Shown here piece after piece: positions 40,701-50,013 of a stretch of DNA of 64,000 nt. The number at the start of each line of letters is the position of its first letter. The stretch's first letter is position 1. The notes under the pieces were generated by a model. It did not search any database. It had not been told where the DNA came from and saw only the letters and a list, made by a program, of their open reading frames with translations. Location: positions 310,001 through 374,000 of the forward strand of contig NZ_SHMP01000005.1 of assembly GCF_004217335.1 (NCBI RefSeq), in the 5' to 3' direction. The stretch comes from Natrinema hispanicum (GTDB lineage: Archaea; Halobacteriota; Halobacteria; Halobacteriales; Natrialbaceae). The translations under genes and the position numbers were made by a program.

Positions 40701-41684
40701 TTAGAAGAGGTGCTGATCCTCGTCGAGCAGCTTTGCAGGGCCACCGACGTCCCAGATCGTCGTCGAGACGCCACAGTCGGCGACCGCTTCTTCGACTTCC
40801 TCGGCGTACTCCTCGGTGGTGTTGACGTAGACGCTGGCACCGGTGTCAGTCGAGAAGTAGACGGGGATGTCCTCTTCCTCGCGGAGTTCTCGAACCGTGT
40901 TGAAGATCGCGAGGGTCGCGGGCTGCCAGTAGACCCAGCCCGAAGGCCCAGTCATGGTGGTCGCCGCAAGCGACAGCGAGTCCTGTTCGGCGAGTTCGAA
41001 CGTGCGCTCGAAGTCGTTGTCGCGAAGCGCATCGCGCATCTCGGCGATCTGGCCGTGGATGTGAGCGTTGCGTGCCTGGAACATGTGGCTGTCGGCGGCC
41101 TCGCGGTGGGCGTCCTCGGTCTCCTTGTGATATGGGACGAGCCCGACGACGATTTTGAGATTCTCGTGGAGATCGGACGGAATCCGCTCGGAGTGACAGT
41201 CCTCGTCGTTGAGCCCGGTGTAGAGCTGGGAGAACGCGCCGGTGACCGCTCGAGCGGACGACGCCGAACCGACGCGGGCGATCGTCGAGATTTCCTGTCT
41301 CGAGGCGTCGAGGTCCGCTGCTTCGGCCAGGGCCATCGCGGCGGCTGCAAAGCCAGACGATGAGGAGCCGAGGCCGACGTTCGAGGGGAAGCTGTTCTCG
41401 CTCTCGAGGCGAACCGGATACACGGTGTGGGCGGCGTCGGATTTCGAGCGGGCCTTCTCAACGACGGCCTCGACGCGTTCGTACGCGCGGCCGTCGAGTT
41501 CCTCGCCGTCGACGATGAACGTGTCCTCGTCGTAGTCCATCGAGAACTCGACGGTCGTCCGCGTGTGGCTTGGGGCCGTACAGACGCTGATACTGTCGTG
41601 ATACGGGAATCGCTTTATGTCGTCGCGCATCCCGTGATACTTGACCAGCCCTTGAATGGGGTGGGCCATGGCCGTGGCTTTCAT
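40701..41684 (-). CDS. mvaD: Mevalonate phosphate decarboxylase
   Basis: The protein is 327 residues from ATG 41684 (MKATAMAHP). The GHMP-kinase-fold ATP loop is SNVGLGSSSSGFAAAAMA (about 103-120), preceded by a substrate-binding HDSISVCT. In Haloferax this family was shown to act on mevalonate 5-phosphate, giving isopentenyl phosphate, which is then phosphorylated for archaeal lipid synthesis. I follow that view because archaeal mevalonate pathways differ from the eukaryotic one. The upstream frame reads into a non-coding region and is not used. Confidence 0.92.
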   Translation of the reverse strand: MKATAMAHPIQGLVKYHGMRDDIKRFPYHDSISVCTAPSHTRTTVEFSMDYDEDTFIVDGEELDGRAYERVEAVVEKARSKSDAAHTVYPVRLESENSFPSNVGLGSSSSGFAAAAMALAEAADLDASRQEISTIARVGSASSARAVTGAFSQLYTGLNDEDCHSERIPSDLHENLKIVVGLVPYHKETEDAHREAADSHMFQARNAHIHGQIAEMRDALRDNDFERTFELAEQDSLSLAATTMTGPSGWVYWQPATLAIFNTVRELREEEDIPVYFSTDTGASVYVNTTEEYAEEVEEAVADCGVSTTIWDVGGPAKLLDEDQHLF

Positions 41685-41804
41685 ACCCTGATAGCCGTCT
41701 GAGGGCCGCTTAAAGCTCACGGCATTCGGCTATCGGCCGGCCCCCGCTGTGTCGGCCGGAATCGAACCCGAACGCTGAAACGAACCGACTGCCACCACAC
41801 CCCT

Positions 41805-42488
41805 ATGGGCACCCCACGCGAGACGCGGCAGGCACAGGCCGAGACAGTCGTCGAGCGGCTCAAGGCGGAATACCCCGATTCGACGATTTCACTGCGGTAC
41901 TCGAACCGCCTCGAGTTGCTGATCGCGGTGATCCTCTCGGCGCAGTGTACCGACGAGCGAGTCAACACGGAGACGAAGGACCTCTTCGAGAAGTACGACG
42001 GCCCCGAGGATTACGCAAACGCAGCGCAGGACGAACTCGCCGAGGACCTGAACTCGATTACCTACTACAACAACAAGGCGAAGTACATTCGCAGCGCTTG
42101 CGAGGCGATCCTCGAGGACCACGACGGCGAGGTGCCGGATACGATGGACGAGCTAACCGAGCTGTCGGGTGTCGGTCGGAAGACGGCCAACGTCGTCCTC
42201 CAGCACGGCCACGACGTCGTCGAGGGGATCGTCGTCGACACGCACGTCCAGCGACTCTCACAGCGACTCGGGCTGACCGAGGAGGAACGCCCTGAACGGA
42301 TCGAGGAGGAGCTGATGGAGATCGTTCCCGAGGACGACTGGCAGCAGTTCACCCACCTCTGTATCGACCACGGGCGAGCGGTCTGTACGGCACGGAATCC
42401 AGACTGTAGCGACTGCGTACTGGCGGATATCTGCCCCTCTGAGAAGGGCGACAGCGAGATCGATCTCGCTGCCGGCGAACCGTGGTAA
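41805..42488 (+). CDS. nth: Endonuclease III (DNA glycosylase/AP lyase)
   Basis: The 227-residue protein has the helix-hairpin-helix LSGVGRKTANVVL with catalytic Lys (about 127), catalytic Asp in VVDTHVQR (about 145), and a C-terminal [4Fe-4S] loop with cysteines spaced C-x6-C-x2-C-x5-C (CTARNPDCSDCVLADIC). It excises oxidised pyrimidines and cleaves abasic sites. Length and motifs are canonical. Confidence 0.95.
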   Translation: MGTPRETRQAQAETVVERLKAEYPDSTISLRYSNRLELLIAVILSAQCTDERVNTETKDLFEKYDGPEDYANAAQDELAEDLNSITYYNNKAKYIRSACEAILEDHDGEVPDTMDELTELSGVGRKTANVVLQHGHDVVEGIVVDTHVQRLSQRLGLTEEERPERIEEELMEIVPEDDWQQFTHLCIDHGRAVCTARNPDCSDCVLADICPSEKGDSEIDLAAGEPW

Positions 42489-42590
42489 TCGTCCCATTGG
42501 AGACCGATCCCTGTCGATAGCGACCGGTCACCGTCCTTGGCAAGCCCAACGTCTTTTCGGGGATCACAGCTATGCCCGGTCGGGATCAGC

Positions 42591-42851
42591 ATGTCCGACG
42601 ACACCGACGAACGCGAGACGACCGGCAAAGAGGAGCACGGACGCGACGTTCAACTCGAGCACGAACAGACAGACCCCGAGGAGGCGCGCGACGAGGACGA
42701 GTTGACCGAGGAAGAAAAGGAAGCCCGCGAGCGACAGGACGAACAACAGCGCCGACAGGATATCGAACACAAATCGGACGACCGAGAAGACGCCGCGCTC
42801 GAGCAGGAAAATCCGGACGGTCACCGAGACGAAGAGCCATACAACAGCTAA
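42591..42851 (+). CDS. Small, highly charged hypothetical protein
   Basis: The 86-residue protein is almost entirely Asp, Glu, Arg, Lys, Gln and His (MSDDTDERETTGKEEHGRD...), with two runs of RQDEQQRRQD and DDREDAALEQ. It has no hydrophobic core and is probably disordered or a long helix. It is about 100 nt after nth, perhaps in the same transcript. Function unknown. Confidence 0.6.
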   Translation: MSDDTDERETTGKEEHGRDVQLEHEQTDPEEARDEDELTEEEKEARERQDEQQRRQDIEHKSDDREDAALEQENPDGHRDEEPYNS

Positions 42852-42883
42852 CCGGACCCGCGACGCTGCTGGGATTTGCGTTC

Positions 42884-43657
42884 TTAGCCTTCCGGGACGA
42901 TCAGCGTCGAGAGCGTGTCGGTAACGGAGATGGTGACTCGTGCATCCATTGACGCCATCCCGACCGATCGGTCGTCGACGACGAGACGGACGTCGTTTTC
43001 GTTGCGCTCGACGGTAAACGCGAGGTCATCGTCGGGGAGAACCCACTGACGGGTCTGGGTGACGAACGGCCCGATCGGAGCCACGGCGACCGCGTCGATG
43101 GCCGCCGAGAGCTGGGGAGCGTCGACGGTGCTGGCGTAGCCGTGGCTTCCGGCGGGCGTCGCCGCGACGACGCCGTCGGCGCGAAACGTCGCGACGGGCT
43201 GGCCGCGACTGTGGACTCCGTATTCGGAGATACGCGCCGGTTCGTCGGTGACAAGGGTCACGTCGAACAGTGCGCGATCGCGAACGACGGTGTCGTTCGA
43301 CTCGAGTGTGACACCGAGTACGGGCTGTGGACGGCAGACGGCGTCACCGCTGATGACTGCTTCGAGTACGTCGGGTATGCGCTCGCGGTCGACCGACTCG
43401 ATGCCCGACACCGGACCGACCGGCAGGACGGGAGCATCGATACCCGCTCGCGAAAGCGCTGTCAGCGACGCTTCGCCGGCCGTGACCAGCACCGACGGCT
43501 CCGCCTCGAGCACGGCCTCGAGGCCGTCGCTGACGATCGTCACGTCGGCGGCGGCCGACTCGAGGCGAGCACCGATTTCGATGGCGTCAGTGTCGCCCGC
43601 TGAGCCATCGACGACGCCGACGACGGGTTCTTCGCCGGCGCTCCACGCGGCATCCAT
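42884..43657 (-). CDS. NAD kinase-like protein, divergent
   Basis: The 257-residue protein has the C-terminal NAD-kinase beta-sandwich text: DGVVAATPAGSHGYASTVDAPQL (DGL-STPTGSTAY-like, about 152-175) and VAVAPIGPF. The N-terminal GGDGT loop, needed for ATP/polyphosphate binding in canonical enzymes, is replaced by VTAGEASLTAL. It may be an inactive paralogue or bind another ligand. Haloarchaea commonly hold one canonical and one such paralogue. Confidence 0.75.
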   Translation of the reverse strand: MDAAWSAGEEPVVGVVDGSAGDTDAIEIGARLESAAADVTIVSDGLEAVLEAEPSVLVTAGEASLTALSRAGIDAPVLPVGPVSGIESVDRERIPDVLEAVISGDAVCRPQPVLGVTLESNDTVVRDRALFDVTLVTDEPARISEYGVHSRGQPVATFRADGVVAATPAGSHGYASTVDAPQLSAAIDAVAVAPIGPFVTQTRQWVLPDDDLAFTVERNENDVRLVVDDRSVGMASMDARVTISVTDTLSTLIVPEG

Positions 43658-43747
43658 GGTCGTCAGTTCACACGGCCCAATGAAAAGGGTACGGTTGTCG
43701 TCGCGGACCGCGTGCCGGCGGTCGATCCGTCCTGTGGTGGTGACGCG

Positions 43748-45058
43748 TTACTCGTCGTAGGGCCAGTCGCCGGTAATCTTCATCCCTTCAGCGAGGTCCT
43801 GTGCTTCGAGGTCGGCTGCGATGTCCTCGGGCGGACGGTGGTCGACGGTCACGTCGTCGCGGGCGAGTGCAACGATGGACGCGGTCAGGAGGATCGCCTG
43901 TTCGCGCAGGGTCCGTGGCTCGAGTTTCTCGAGCGTGTCGGCGAAGGTGTGTCCCCATCCTCGACCCGCGCCTTCGGAGACCGACTTGACGTAACAGCCG
44001 GGCACCCCCTCCACGACGAACGGCCAGTGATCGCTGTGGGGGCCAAGCGTCGGCACCGTCTCGATCGGGTGGTCGTATCGCTCGGCGACCTCGTCTGCGA
44101 CCTCTTCGAGCGCGTCGAAGCCGTGGGTGACGAGTTCGAGCGTTCGAGCGTTGACGACGCCGTCGTTGTTGACCACTGTCTTGATCGCGTCGCTGTCGGC
44201 TGCCTCGGCATACCGAGTCGAGCCGACCAGCCCGACCTCTTCGGCACCGAAGGCGACGAACTCGACGCGCGTCTCGAGGTCGTCTTCGCGGGCAGCGAGC
44301 GCGTTCGCGAGTTCGACCACCATCGCGGTGCCGGCTCCGTTGTCCATCGCCCCCTCGGCGATGTCGTGGGCGTCGACGTGGCTCGTCACAAGGATGCGCT
44401 CGTCGGTGTCGGGTCCGAGCTCGGCATGGACGTTCTGGCTTTCGTCGGAGTGAATGTTAGCCTCGACGGCAAGTGTGATCGACTCGCCGTCGAACCGGCG
44501 GGCCAATCGTGCGCCGACCTCGCTCGAGACGCCGACGGCCGGAATCTCGCCGATCGGCGACGCATCAGTTCCGACACTGCCAGTCGGCGGCAGACAGCCC
44601 TCGACGTGGTTGCGATAGATGAAGCCGACGGCACCGTTCTCGACGGCGTGGTAGTACTTCTCCCGGCGGTGGAGGTATCGGTCGTAGTAGTCGGGCACGT
44701 CGCTGCGGACCATGACGATCGCCCCCTCGAGGTCGGTCGCCTCGAAATCCGCGGGAAGGCCGTAGCCGAGGTCGACCAGTGGCCCGGTGACGCGGTCGTC
44801 AGGGCTGCGCGGTAGCGCGATACAGTCCTGTGTCGTCTCGCCGGCCGTGATCGCGCTGTCGCCGCGGGTCCAGCCCTGTATCTCGAAGGACTCGAGGTGG
44901 GCGTTTCGAGCGCCGGCGGCGGCCAGCGCGTCCCGTGTCAGTTCGGCAGCCTCGCGTTCGCCCTCGCTGCCGGCCATGCGATTCCCGACGTCGACGAGAG
45001 ACTCGAGGAGGGTCCAGCCGACGTCGCTCTCGAAGATCGAGCCGATCCAGGCGGTCAT
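43748..45058 (-). CDS. M28-family zinc aminopeptidase
   Basis: The protein is 436 residues from ATG 45058. The metallopeptidase pattern is readable: HVDAHDIAEGAMDNGAGTA (His and the bridging Asp, about 233-251), FGAEEVGLVGS (Glu-Glu pair), and GPHSDHWPF near 372. The N-terminal part includes a protease-associated-like insert. It removes N-terminal residues from peptides. No signal peptide is visible, so it is probably cytoplasmic. Confidence 0.9.
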   Translation of the reverse strand: MTAWIGSIFESDVGWTLLESLVDVGNRMAGSEGEREAAELTRDALAAAGARNAHLESFEIQGWTRGDSAITAGETTQDCIALPRSPDDRVTGPLVDLGYGLPADFEATDLEGAIVMVRSDVPDYYDRYLHRREKYYHAVENGAVGFIYRNHVEGCLPPTGSVGTDASPIGEIPAVGVSSEVGARLARRFDGESITLAVEANIHSDESQNVHAELGPDTDERILVTSHVDAHDIAEGAMDNGAGTAMVVELANALAAREDDLETRVEFVAFGAEEVGLVGSTRYAEAADSDAIKTVVNNDGVVNARTLELVTHGFDALEEVADEVAERYDHPIETVPTLGPHSDHWPFVVEGVPGCYVKSVSEGAGRGWGHTFADTLEKLEPRTLREQAILLTASIVALARDDVTVDHRPPEDIAADLEAQDLAEGMKITGDWPYDE

Positions 45059-45205
45059 AACCGTATCGTGGGCGGACGGCCGGGTAACTGTACCGCTCGG
45101 CCGTCGCTGCGCTTGCAGGCAGATCCCGAACGGGTCGCCAGTTTTCATTTTCGATGACAGGTGTGACTACGAATCTTTTTTACGCCACTCATGCTCGAAA
45201 CTGGT

Positions 45206-46270
45206 ATGCGGGAGACGCTTGCCGACTGGCGGCCGGCCATCGACGAGGCAATCGCAGACCTGGTCCCACGCGAGATCGACGCGGACTACCTCGAGACGTT
45301 CTTCGGGCCGCCGACCTACGAGTACGATGCCACTGGCATCGAGTGTGCGCTTGCGACGCCGCTGTGGGACCTCCTCGACCGCGGGGGGAAGCGGTGGCGT
45401 GCGATTCTCTTTCTCGTCTTCATCGAGGGATTCGGCGAAGATCCCGCCGAGTACCTGCCCTACGCCTGTATTCCCGAACTCCTGCACAACGGGACGATCA
45501 TCGTCGACGACGTCGAGGACGGGGCGACGATCCGGCGGGGCGATCCGGCACTGCACCACGTCTACGGACACGACGTCGCGCTCAACGTCGGCAACGCGAT
45601 GTACTTCCTGCCGCTGAAAGTAATCACACAGAATCCGGCCGACCTGCCAGCTGACCGGCAGCTGGCTGCCTACGAGATGTTGATGGACGAACTCAACCGG
45701 ACCCACCTCGGGCAAGGCATGGACATCTGCTGGCACAACGAACGCGAGGTCCGGATCGGCACCGACGAATACCTCGAGATGTGTGCGTGCAAGACCGGCT
45801 GTCTCGGGCGGATCGTCGCCCGGCTAGCCGCGATTATCACCGATCAGCCCGACGCGGTCGAGGAGGCAGTTGCCACGTACGCGGAACTGACCGCCGTTGC
45901 CTTCCAGATCGGCGACGATATCTTGGATGTCGAACACTCGCTTGGTCGGGCCGGCGAGTTCGGCAAGGAGTTCGGCAACGACATCCGCGAGGGCAAGAAG
46001 ACGTTGCTGGTCATCCACGCGATGGAAGAAAGCGACCCAGAGCATGTCCGACGGCTGCAGACGATTCTCGAGGCCGAGGACAACACCGACGACGAAATCC
46101 ACGAGGCCCTCGCGATTCTCGAGGAAACCGGGAGCATCGAGTACGCCCGCGAGTGTGCCCTCGAGTTGGCTGCCCAAGCGCGGGCGGCGATCGACGAGGT
46201 GGACTTCGACACCGAGACGACGCGGAAACTCGAGGAGTTCACGGAGTTCGTCATCGAACGCGACGCATAG
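45206..46270 (+). CDS. Polyprenyl diphosphate synthase (farnesyl/geranylgeranyl type)
   Basis: The protein is 354 residues from ATG 45206. The first aspartate-rich motif is DDVED (101-105), the second is GDDILD (around 233-238), and GKRWRA earlier binds the diphosphate. It adds isopentenyl diphosphate to an allylic primer, giving C15/C20 or longer chains for ether lipids, quinones and carotenoids. Chain length cannot be assigned. Upstream ATG 45191 is possible, but the shorter form fits the family start. Confidence 0.92.
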   Translation: MRETLADWRPAIDEAIADLVPREIDADYLETFFGPPTYEYDATGIECALATPLWDLLDRGGKRWRAILFLVFIEGFGEDPAEYLPYACIPELLHNGTIIVDDVEDGATIRRGDPALHHVYGHDVALNVGNAMYFLPLKVITQNPADLPADRQLAAYEMLMDELNRTHLGQGMDICWHNEREVRIGTDEYLEMCACKTGCLGRIVARLAAIITDQPDAVEEAVATYAELTAVAFQIGDDILDVEHSLGRAGEFGKEFGNDIREGKKTLLVIHAMEESDPEHVRRLQTILEAEDNTDDEIHEALAILEETGSIEYARECALELAAQARAAIDEVDFDTETTRKLEEFTEFVIERDA

Positions 46271-46337
46271 CCCGACAGTATAGACAGCCCATTCGTAGCG
46301 GACCGCGATCATCCTTACTCGAGTGGCCGATCAGCGA

Positions 46338-47078
46338 TCAGATGCGACGGTGTTCACGGTCGGCCGTGAGGCGGTCATCGGCCCAGTCGATGTTGACATG
46401 GTTGGGCGGCTCGCTCGTCATGCCATCGCGGCTGACGATCTCGAGGGTTCGGTTCCGCGCGTCGGGCGTAAACGGCGACGCCGCCATTACCTGTGCGACA
46501 TCGGCCCGCGGAATCGACCCCGAGAAGGAACCACCACCCTCGTTGACCACGACCGCATCGCTTGGTGGATCGTTCGTGAGCCTGCCGGGACGGACGATCG
46601 TGTAGTCCAGCCCCGATCGGCGCAGGGCCGTTTCGGCGTCGTGTTTGGCCGACAGCGTGCCCCGGATCAAAAGCCGAGCCGGAAGCGACAGCCCCGCTTT
46701 CGAGGTTCCGACGCCGATCGCGCTCTCGAGAACGAAATAGGAGACACCGGCCCCAACGGCAGCAGTGATGAGGTTGATGACACCGGTTCGATCGACCAGT
46801 CGGGTCCCGATCGTGTGACGAACCCCCGGTGGCGTGCCGAGCGTACAGTAGACGATATCGCAGTCGTCGACCGCTGCGACGGCGTCGGCCGACTCGAAGA
46901 AATCGGCCACGATCACGTCGTCTGCCCCGTGTCGCTCGAGCATGTCGACGTTCGCGTACGACCGCGTGGTCGCGCGCACCGAGAGTTCGGTCGGCCGGAG
47001 GACCGACAGGAGTTCCTGTCCGGTCTCCCCGCTGGCACCGGCGACGAGGACCTGATCGGGTATGCGTGAGCGATCCAT
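46338..47078 (-). CDS. NmrA/SDR-like NAD(P)-binding protein
   Basis: The protein is 246 residues from ATG 47078. The Rossmann motif is LVAGASGETGQELL (about 10-23), and the later LESAIGVGTSKAG and DYTIVRPGRLTN sit where atypical SDRs have their substrate segment. The active-site Tyr-xxx-Lys is absent, as in NmrA-like and flavin-reductase-like proteins. Likely an NAD(P)-dependent isomerase, dehydrogenase or sensor. Confidence 0.85.
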   Translation of the reverse strand: MDRSRIPDQVLVAGASGETGQELLSVLRPTELSVRATTRSYANVDMLERHGADDVIVADFFESADAVAAVDDCDIVYCTLGTPPGVRHTIGTRLVDRTGVINLITAAVGAGVSYFVLESAIGVGTSKAGLSLPARLLIRGTLSAKHDAETALRRSGLDYTIVRPGRLTNDPPSDAVVVNEGGGSFSGSIPRADVAQVMAASPFTPDARNRTLEIVSRDGMTSEPPNHVNIDWADDRLTADREHRRI

Positions 47079-47191
47079 CGAACGAGTTACCGCACGGACA
47101 CTGAAAACGCTCACCAGCAGTTGACGTCCACGACTGTTAAAATATCTAACATGAAAACGCTGTCGTCCGTTCTCGTGGTCGACAGTTGTCT

Positions 47192-48007
47192 TTACTTGGC
47201 CCGATCGTCGGACTGGAGTCGCTTCGTCGTCTTGACTAACGGATGGCGCGCATAGTCGACGACATCGATATCGTCGATTTGCTCTAACTCCTCTTTTTTG
47301 GCCGTGTCTGCCATCCCCAACTCGATCTCATGGTCGATGACGATGACGTAGGCATCCATCTCGTCGATCCCGAGCCGATCGGCCGCGAGTACACGGTGGT
47401 GGCCGTCGGCTAGCAACAGCATCCCGCCGTTGTCAATGACCACCAGCGGCTCGGCCAGCCCACGTTCGAGCTCGTAGCGTCTCCCCTCGAGTTCGTCGGC
47501 GTACACCCGGCCCTGGGTCGGTGTCAGCTCCGAGAGCGGGACGGTGCGGCGCTCCTGGGTCAGATCGATTTCGTGGATTTGCTCTAACGTTCGCATGAGT
47601 TTGCCGACCTTCTCGGGCGTCGCGCGTTCGATCTGGCTGCGGATGACGTCAGCGTTCGAGATGATTCCGACGAGGTTGCCCGCGTCGTCGACGACGGGCA
47701 GTTTCTGGATGCCAGACCGGAGGATGACTCGGGCGGCATCGTTGACCTTCATGTCGGGGTGGGCGACCAGCAACTCCGTCGCCATGATCTTGAAGATCGG
47801 ATCATCGTCGTCTGCAAGCAGCAGGTCGCGGGCGCTGATGAACCCCTCGACGCGGCGGCGCTCGCAGACGGGAAAGCCGCTGTGTTCGTCGCTCTCGGCG
47901 ATTCGCCTCGCGACCTCGCCGACCGTTTCGTCGGGCGACACTGTCGCGACATCGCGCGTCATGTAGTCTTTGACCCGGGGCTTCGTCCGGTCCGACACGA
48001 CCTCCAT
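47192..48007 (-). CDS. CBS-domain pair fused to a ParB-like domain
   Basis: The 271-residue protein has two CBS domains (about 12-70 and 75-130; TVGEVARRIAESDEHSGFPV and NDAARVILRSGIQKLPVVDD). A ParB/Srx-like nuclease-type fold follows (about 150-225) with LTPTQGRVYADELEGRRYE and LLLADGHHRVLAADRLG. CBS pairs bind adenosine nucleotides; the ParB-like fold binds nucleotides or DNA and hydrolyses CTP in ParB. The combination suggests nucleotide sensing coupled to a ParB-type switch. Partners unknown. Confidence 0.85.
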   Translation of the reverse strand: MEVVSDRTKPRVKDYMTRDVATVSPDETVGEVARRIAESDEHSGFPVCERRRVEGFISARDLLLADDDDPIFKIMATELLVAHPDMKVNDAARVILRSGIQKLPVVDDAGNLVGIISNADVIRSQIERATPEKVGKLMRTLEQIHEIDLTQERRTVPLSELTPTQGRVYADELEGRRYELERGLAEPLVVIDNGGMLLLADGHHRVLAADRLGIDEMDAYVIVIDHEIELGMADTAKKEELEQIDDIDVVDYARHPLVKTTKRLQSDDRAK

Positions 48008-48046
48008 AGACGATTATACGGGTGCCGCGCGCAAAAGCACTGTCTT

Positions 48047-48391
48047 CTATTTGGGGATGCTGTTTGGAGATCGTGTCTCCGTTGTGACAAGCGAAAGCGC
48101 GATCCCGCCGGCGGTGAGCAGCAGTGAAACGACCACCAGCCTGACTCGAAGTGGGAGGACTACGGTGGCAACCCCCAAGAGTGGACTGATCGAAACGAGC
48201 GTTGTGACAGAGACGGGCGTGTCACTGGCGAGGTGGGTGACGGCAGCGTACAGACCGAGAACTGTCGCATGAGCCGTAAAGACGGTAGTGAACTGTAGTT
48301 CTCCATTTGCGGCGAGAGCGAATCCACTGAGGCCGGTGAGCGTCGAGACACCCGCAATCGTGTCGGTAAGCCACTGCTCTCTGTTTCCCAT
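48047..48391 (-). CDS. Small membrane protein, function unknown
   Basis: The 114-residue protein has four hydrophobic stretches (about 9-28, 33-54, 60-78 and 80-101) and almost no charged residues in the middle. No domain is recognised. It is downstream of the RCK-DHH gene and upstream of the CBS-ParB gene on the same strand, but gaps of 40-85 nt allow either arrangement. Confidence 0.65.
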   Translation of the reverse strand: MGNREQWLTDTIAGVSTLTGLSGFALAANGELQFTTVFTAHATVLGLYAAVTHLASDTPVSVTTLVSISPLLGVATVVLPLRVRLVVVSLLLTAGGIALSLVTTETRSPNSIPK

Positions 48392-48474
48392 CTACTATAT
48401 TGTGTGAAAACAATGACAAAAACGTTGTACCTCGACCGCGAACCTCGACAGGTATCGACTCGAGTCGGACACCC

Positions 48475-49968
48475 TTATGCTGACTCGCCGTCTTCCGACC
48501 CACCGCGCTGGGTGAACAGCCACTCGCTGGTTTGTGTGTAGGCTCCGACCGGGACCCCCGGTCGCGTCTCGAGTGCCTCGAAAAAGCGGTTGATAATCAC
48601 TTCTTCGACGATGCTGACGATCGATTCGACCTCTTCCTCGTCGTCGGCACTGCCCAAGATGCCGATCTCGAGTTGTGCGCCAGCCATGTCGGCGTGGCCG
48701 CCGGCGCTGCCGATTCGATCGAACGCGTCCCGAAGCGTTTCGCCGAGATCGACATCTGCCGCCCGCGAGCGGGCCGACAGATACACCATTTCGTCGTCGA
48801 ACCCGAAGACAAGCGTCGTCTCGATCCCCTCCATCGTCAGCAGCTGATCTGCGGCCTGCGGTAACGCATCCCGGTTGCTGATCCGATTGACGCTGGCAAC
48901 GGCGACCGACCCTCGTTCGATCCTGTTTTTGATCGCCCGTGCGATCGTCTCGAGTGTCTCGCCTTCGAGCGACGGCTGTTCGATCTGGCGCAACAACGAC
49001 GTGTCGACGTGGGGAGACAACACTGAGGCAGCCCGGAAATCGGCCGGTGAGACTTCCCGCGTAAAGTCGTTCGTGTCAACGCGAATGCCATACAACAGTG
49101 CCGTCGCCGTCGCTGGATCGAACGCGAGATCGAAGTGCTCTATGTACTCGGTCAGGACGGTGCTGGTCGCGCCCGCCTCCTGTCGGAGGTCGACGAAGTC
49201 GCCGGGGACCGGCCCGCGAGGTGGGTGGTGGTCGATGACGATGTCGACGTGAAGGTCCGCCGGTAGCTGGTCGTTGACGCCGGGTCGGGAATGATCGACG
49301 AGCGCGAACGCCGAATAGTCCGTCAACGGGTCGTCGGGAGCCATGTTTTGCAGGTCCAGATCGAGTAAGTTGACCATCGCCCGGTTCTCCTGATGGGAGA
49401 TATCGCCGAAATAGCAGGCATCAGCGTCGACGCCGACGGATTCAGCGATGTCGACGAGCGCGACCGCGCTTGCAAGCGCGTCCGGATCGGGATTGTCGTG
49501 GGTCACGACCGCCAGTCGACCGTCGATCCCCGCAAGCGACGCCCGGAGTTTGATGGCCGCTTCGGCCGACGCACTCGCCGTCTCGAGTGTGTAGTCTGCG
49601 ATTGCCTCCGTTGGATCGATGACGTAATCTGCTAGTTCCGCGAACTGGCTGCGGTCCATCGCCGTCGCGTGCCCGCCCAGATAGGCCACGATCGAGACGG
49701 CGGGGAACTGCTCACGCGCGAGCTCGAGTGCGGTCCGATTTCCGTCGGTTCGGTCGCCGGCGACGAAGATCACGTCCGGCTGATCGACACTCGCGATGGT
49801 GTCGGGATCGGTCGGATCCGCGTGTCGGGCGGGCACGCTCTCGTCACGTAACGTCTCCACGGCGCTTGCATCGTCAGTGATGACGAGCATGCGGCCGTCG
49901 CGCTCGGCGACCTGTTCGGTCACTTTCCGACAGACGGTCCCACAACCGAGCACGAGCCGGAAAACCAT
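48475..49968 (-). CDS. RCK-DHH-DHHA1 phosphoesterase
   Basis: The 497-residue protein begins with a Rossmann-like RCK_N (TrkA-N) domain (about 3-125, LVLGCGTVCRKV). Next is the DHH phosphoesterase (DNPDPDALASA about 157-168 and VIDHHPP about 237), and then DHHA1 with GGHADMAGAQ near 430. DHH enzymes hydrolyse oligonucleotides or cyclic dinucleotides such as c-di-AMP. An N-terminal TrkA-N domain recalls ion-channel gating subunits. The combination suggests a ligand-controlled nuclease. The exact substrate is unknown. Confidence 0.88.
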   Translation of the reverse strand: MVFRLVLGCGTVCRKVTEQVAERDGRMLVITDDASAVETLRDESVPARHADPTDPDTIASVDQPDVIFVAGDRTDGNRTALELAREQFPAVSIVAYLGGHATAMDRSQFAELADYVIDPTEAIADYTLETASASAEAAIKLRASLAGIDGRLAVVTHDNPDPDALASAVALVDIAESVGVDADACYFGDISHQENRAMVNLLDLDLQNMAPDDPLTDYSAFALVDHSRPGVNDQLPADLHVDIVIDHHPPRGPVPGDFVDLRQEAGATSTVLTEYIEHFDLAFDPATATALLYGIRVDTNDFTREVSPADFRAASVLSPHVDTSLLRQIEQPSLEGETLETIARAIKNRIERGSVAVASVNRISNRDALPQAADQLLTMEGIETTLVFGFDDEMVYLSARSRAADVDLGETLRDAFDRIGSAGGHADMAGAQLEIGILGSADDEEEVESIVSIVEEVIINRFFEALETRPGVPVGAYTQTSEWLFTQRGGSEDGESA

Positions 49969-50013
49969 TTATCGCGGCTTGCGACCCCGAGGGGTAAAAG
50001 CTACCGGGTCGCG

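Noticed and set aside
43712..44815. Rightward 367-codon frame antisense to the M28 peptidase.
   Set aside because: The peptidase has clear zinc ligands on the other strand; this is its codon shadow.
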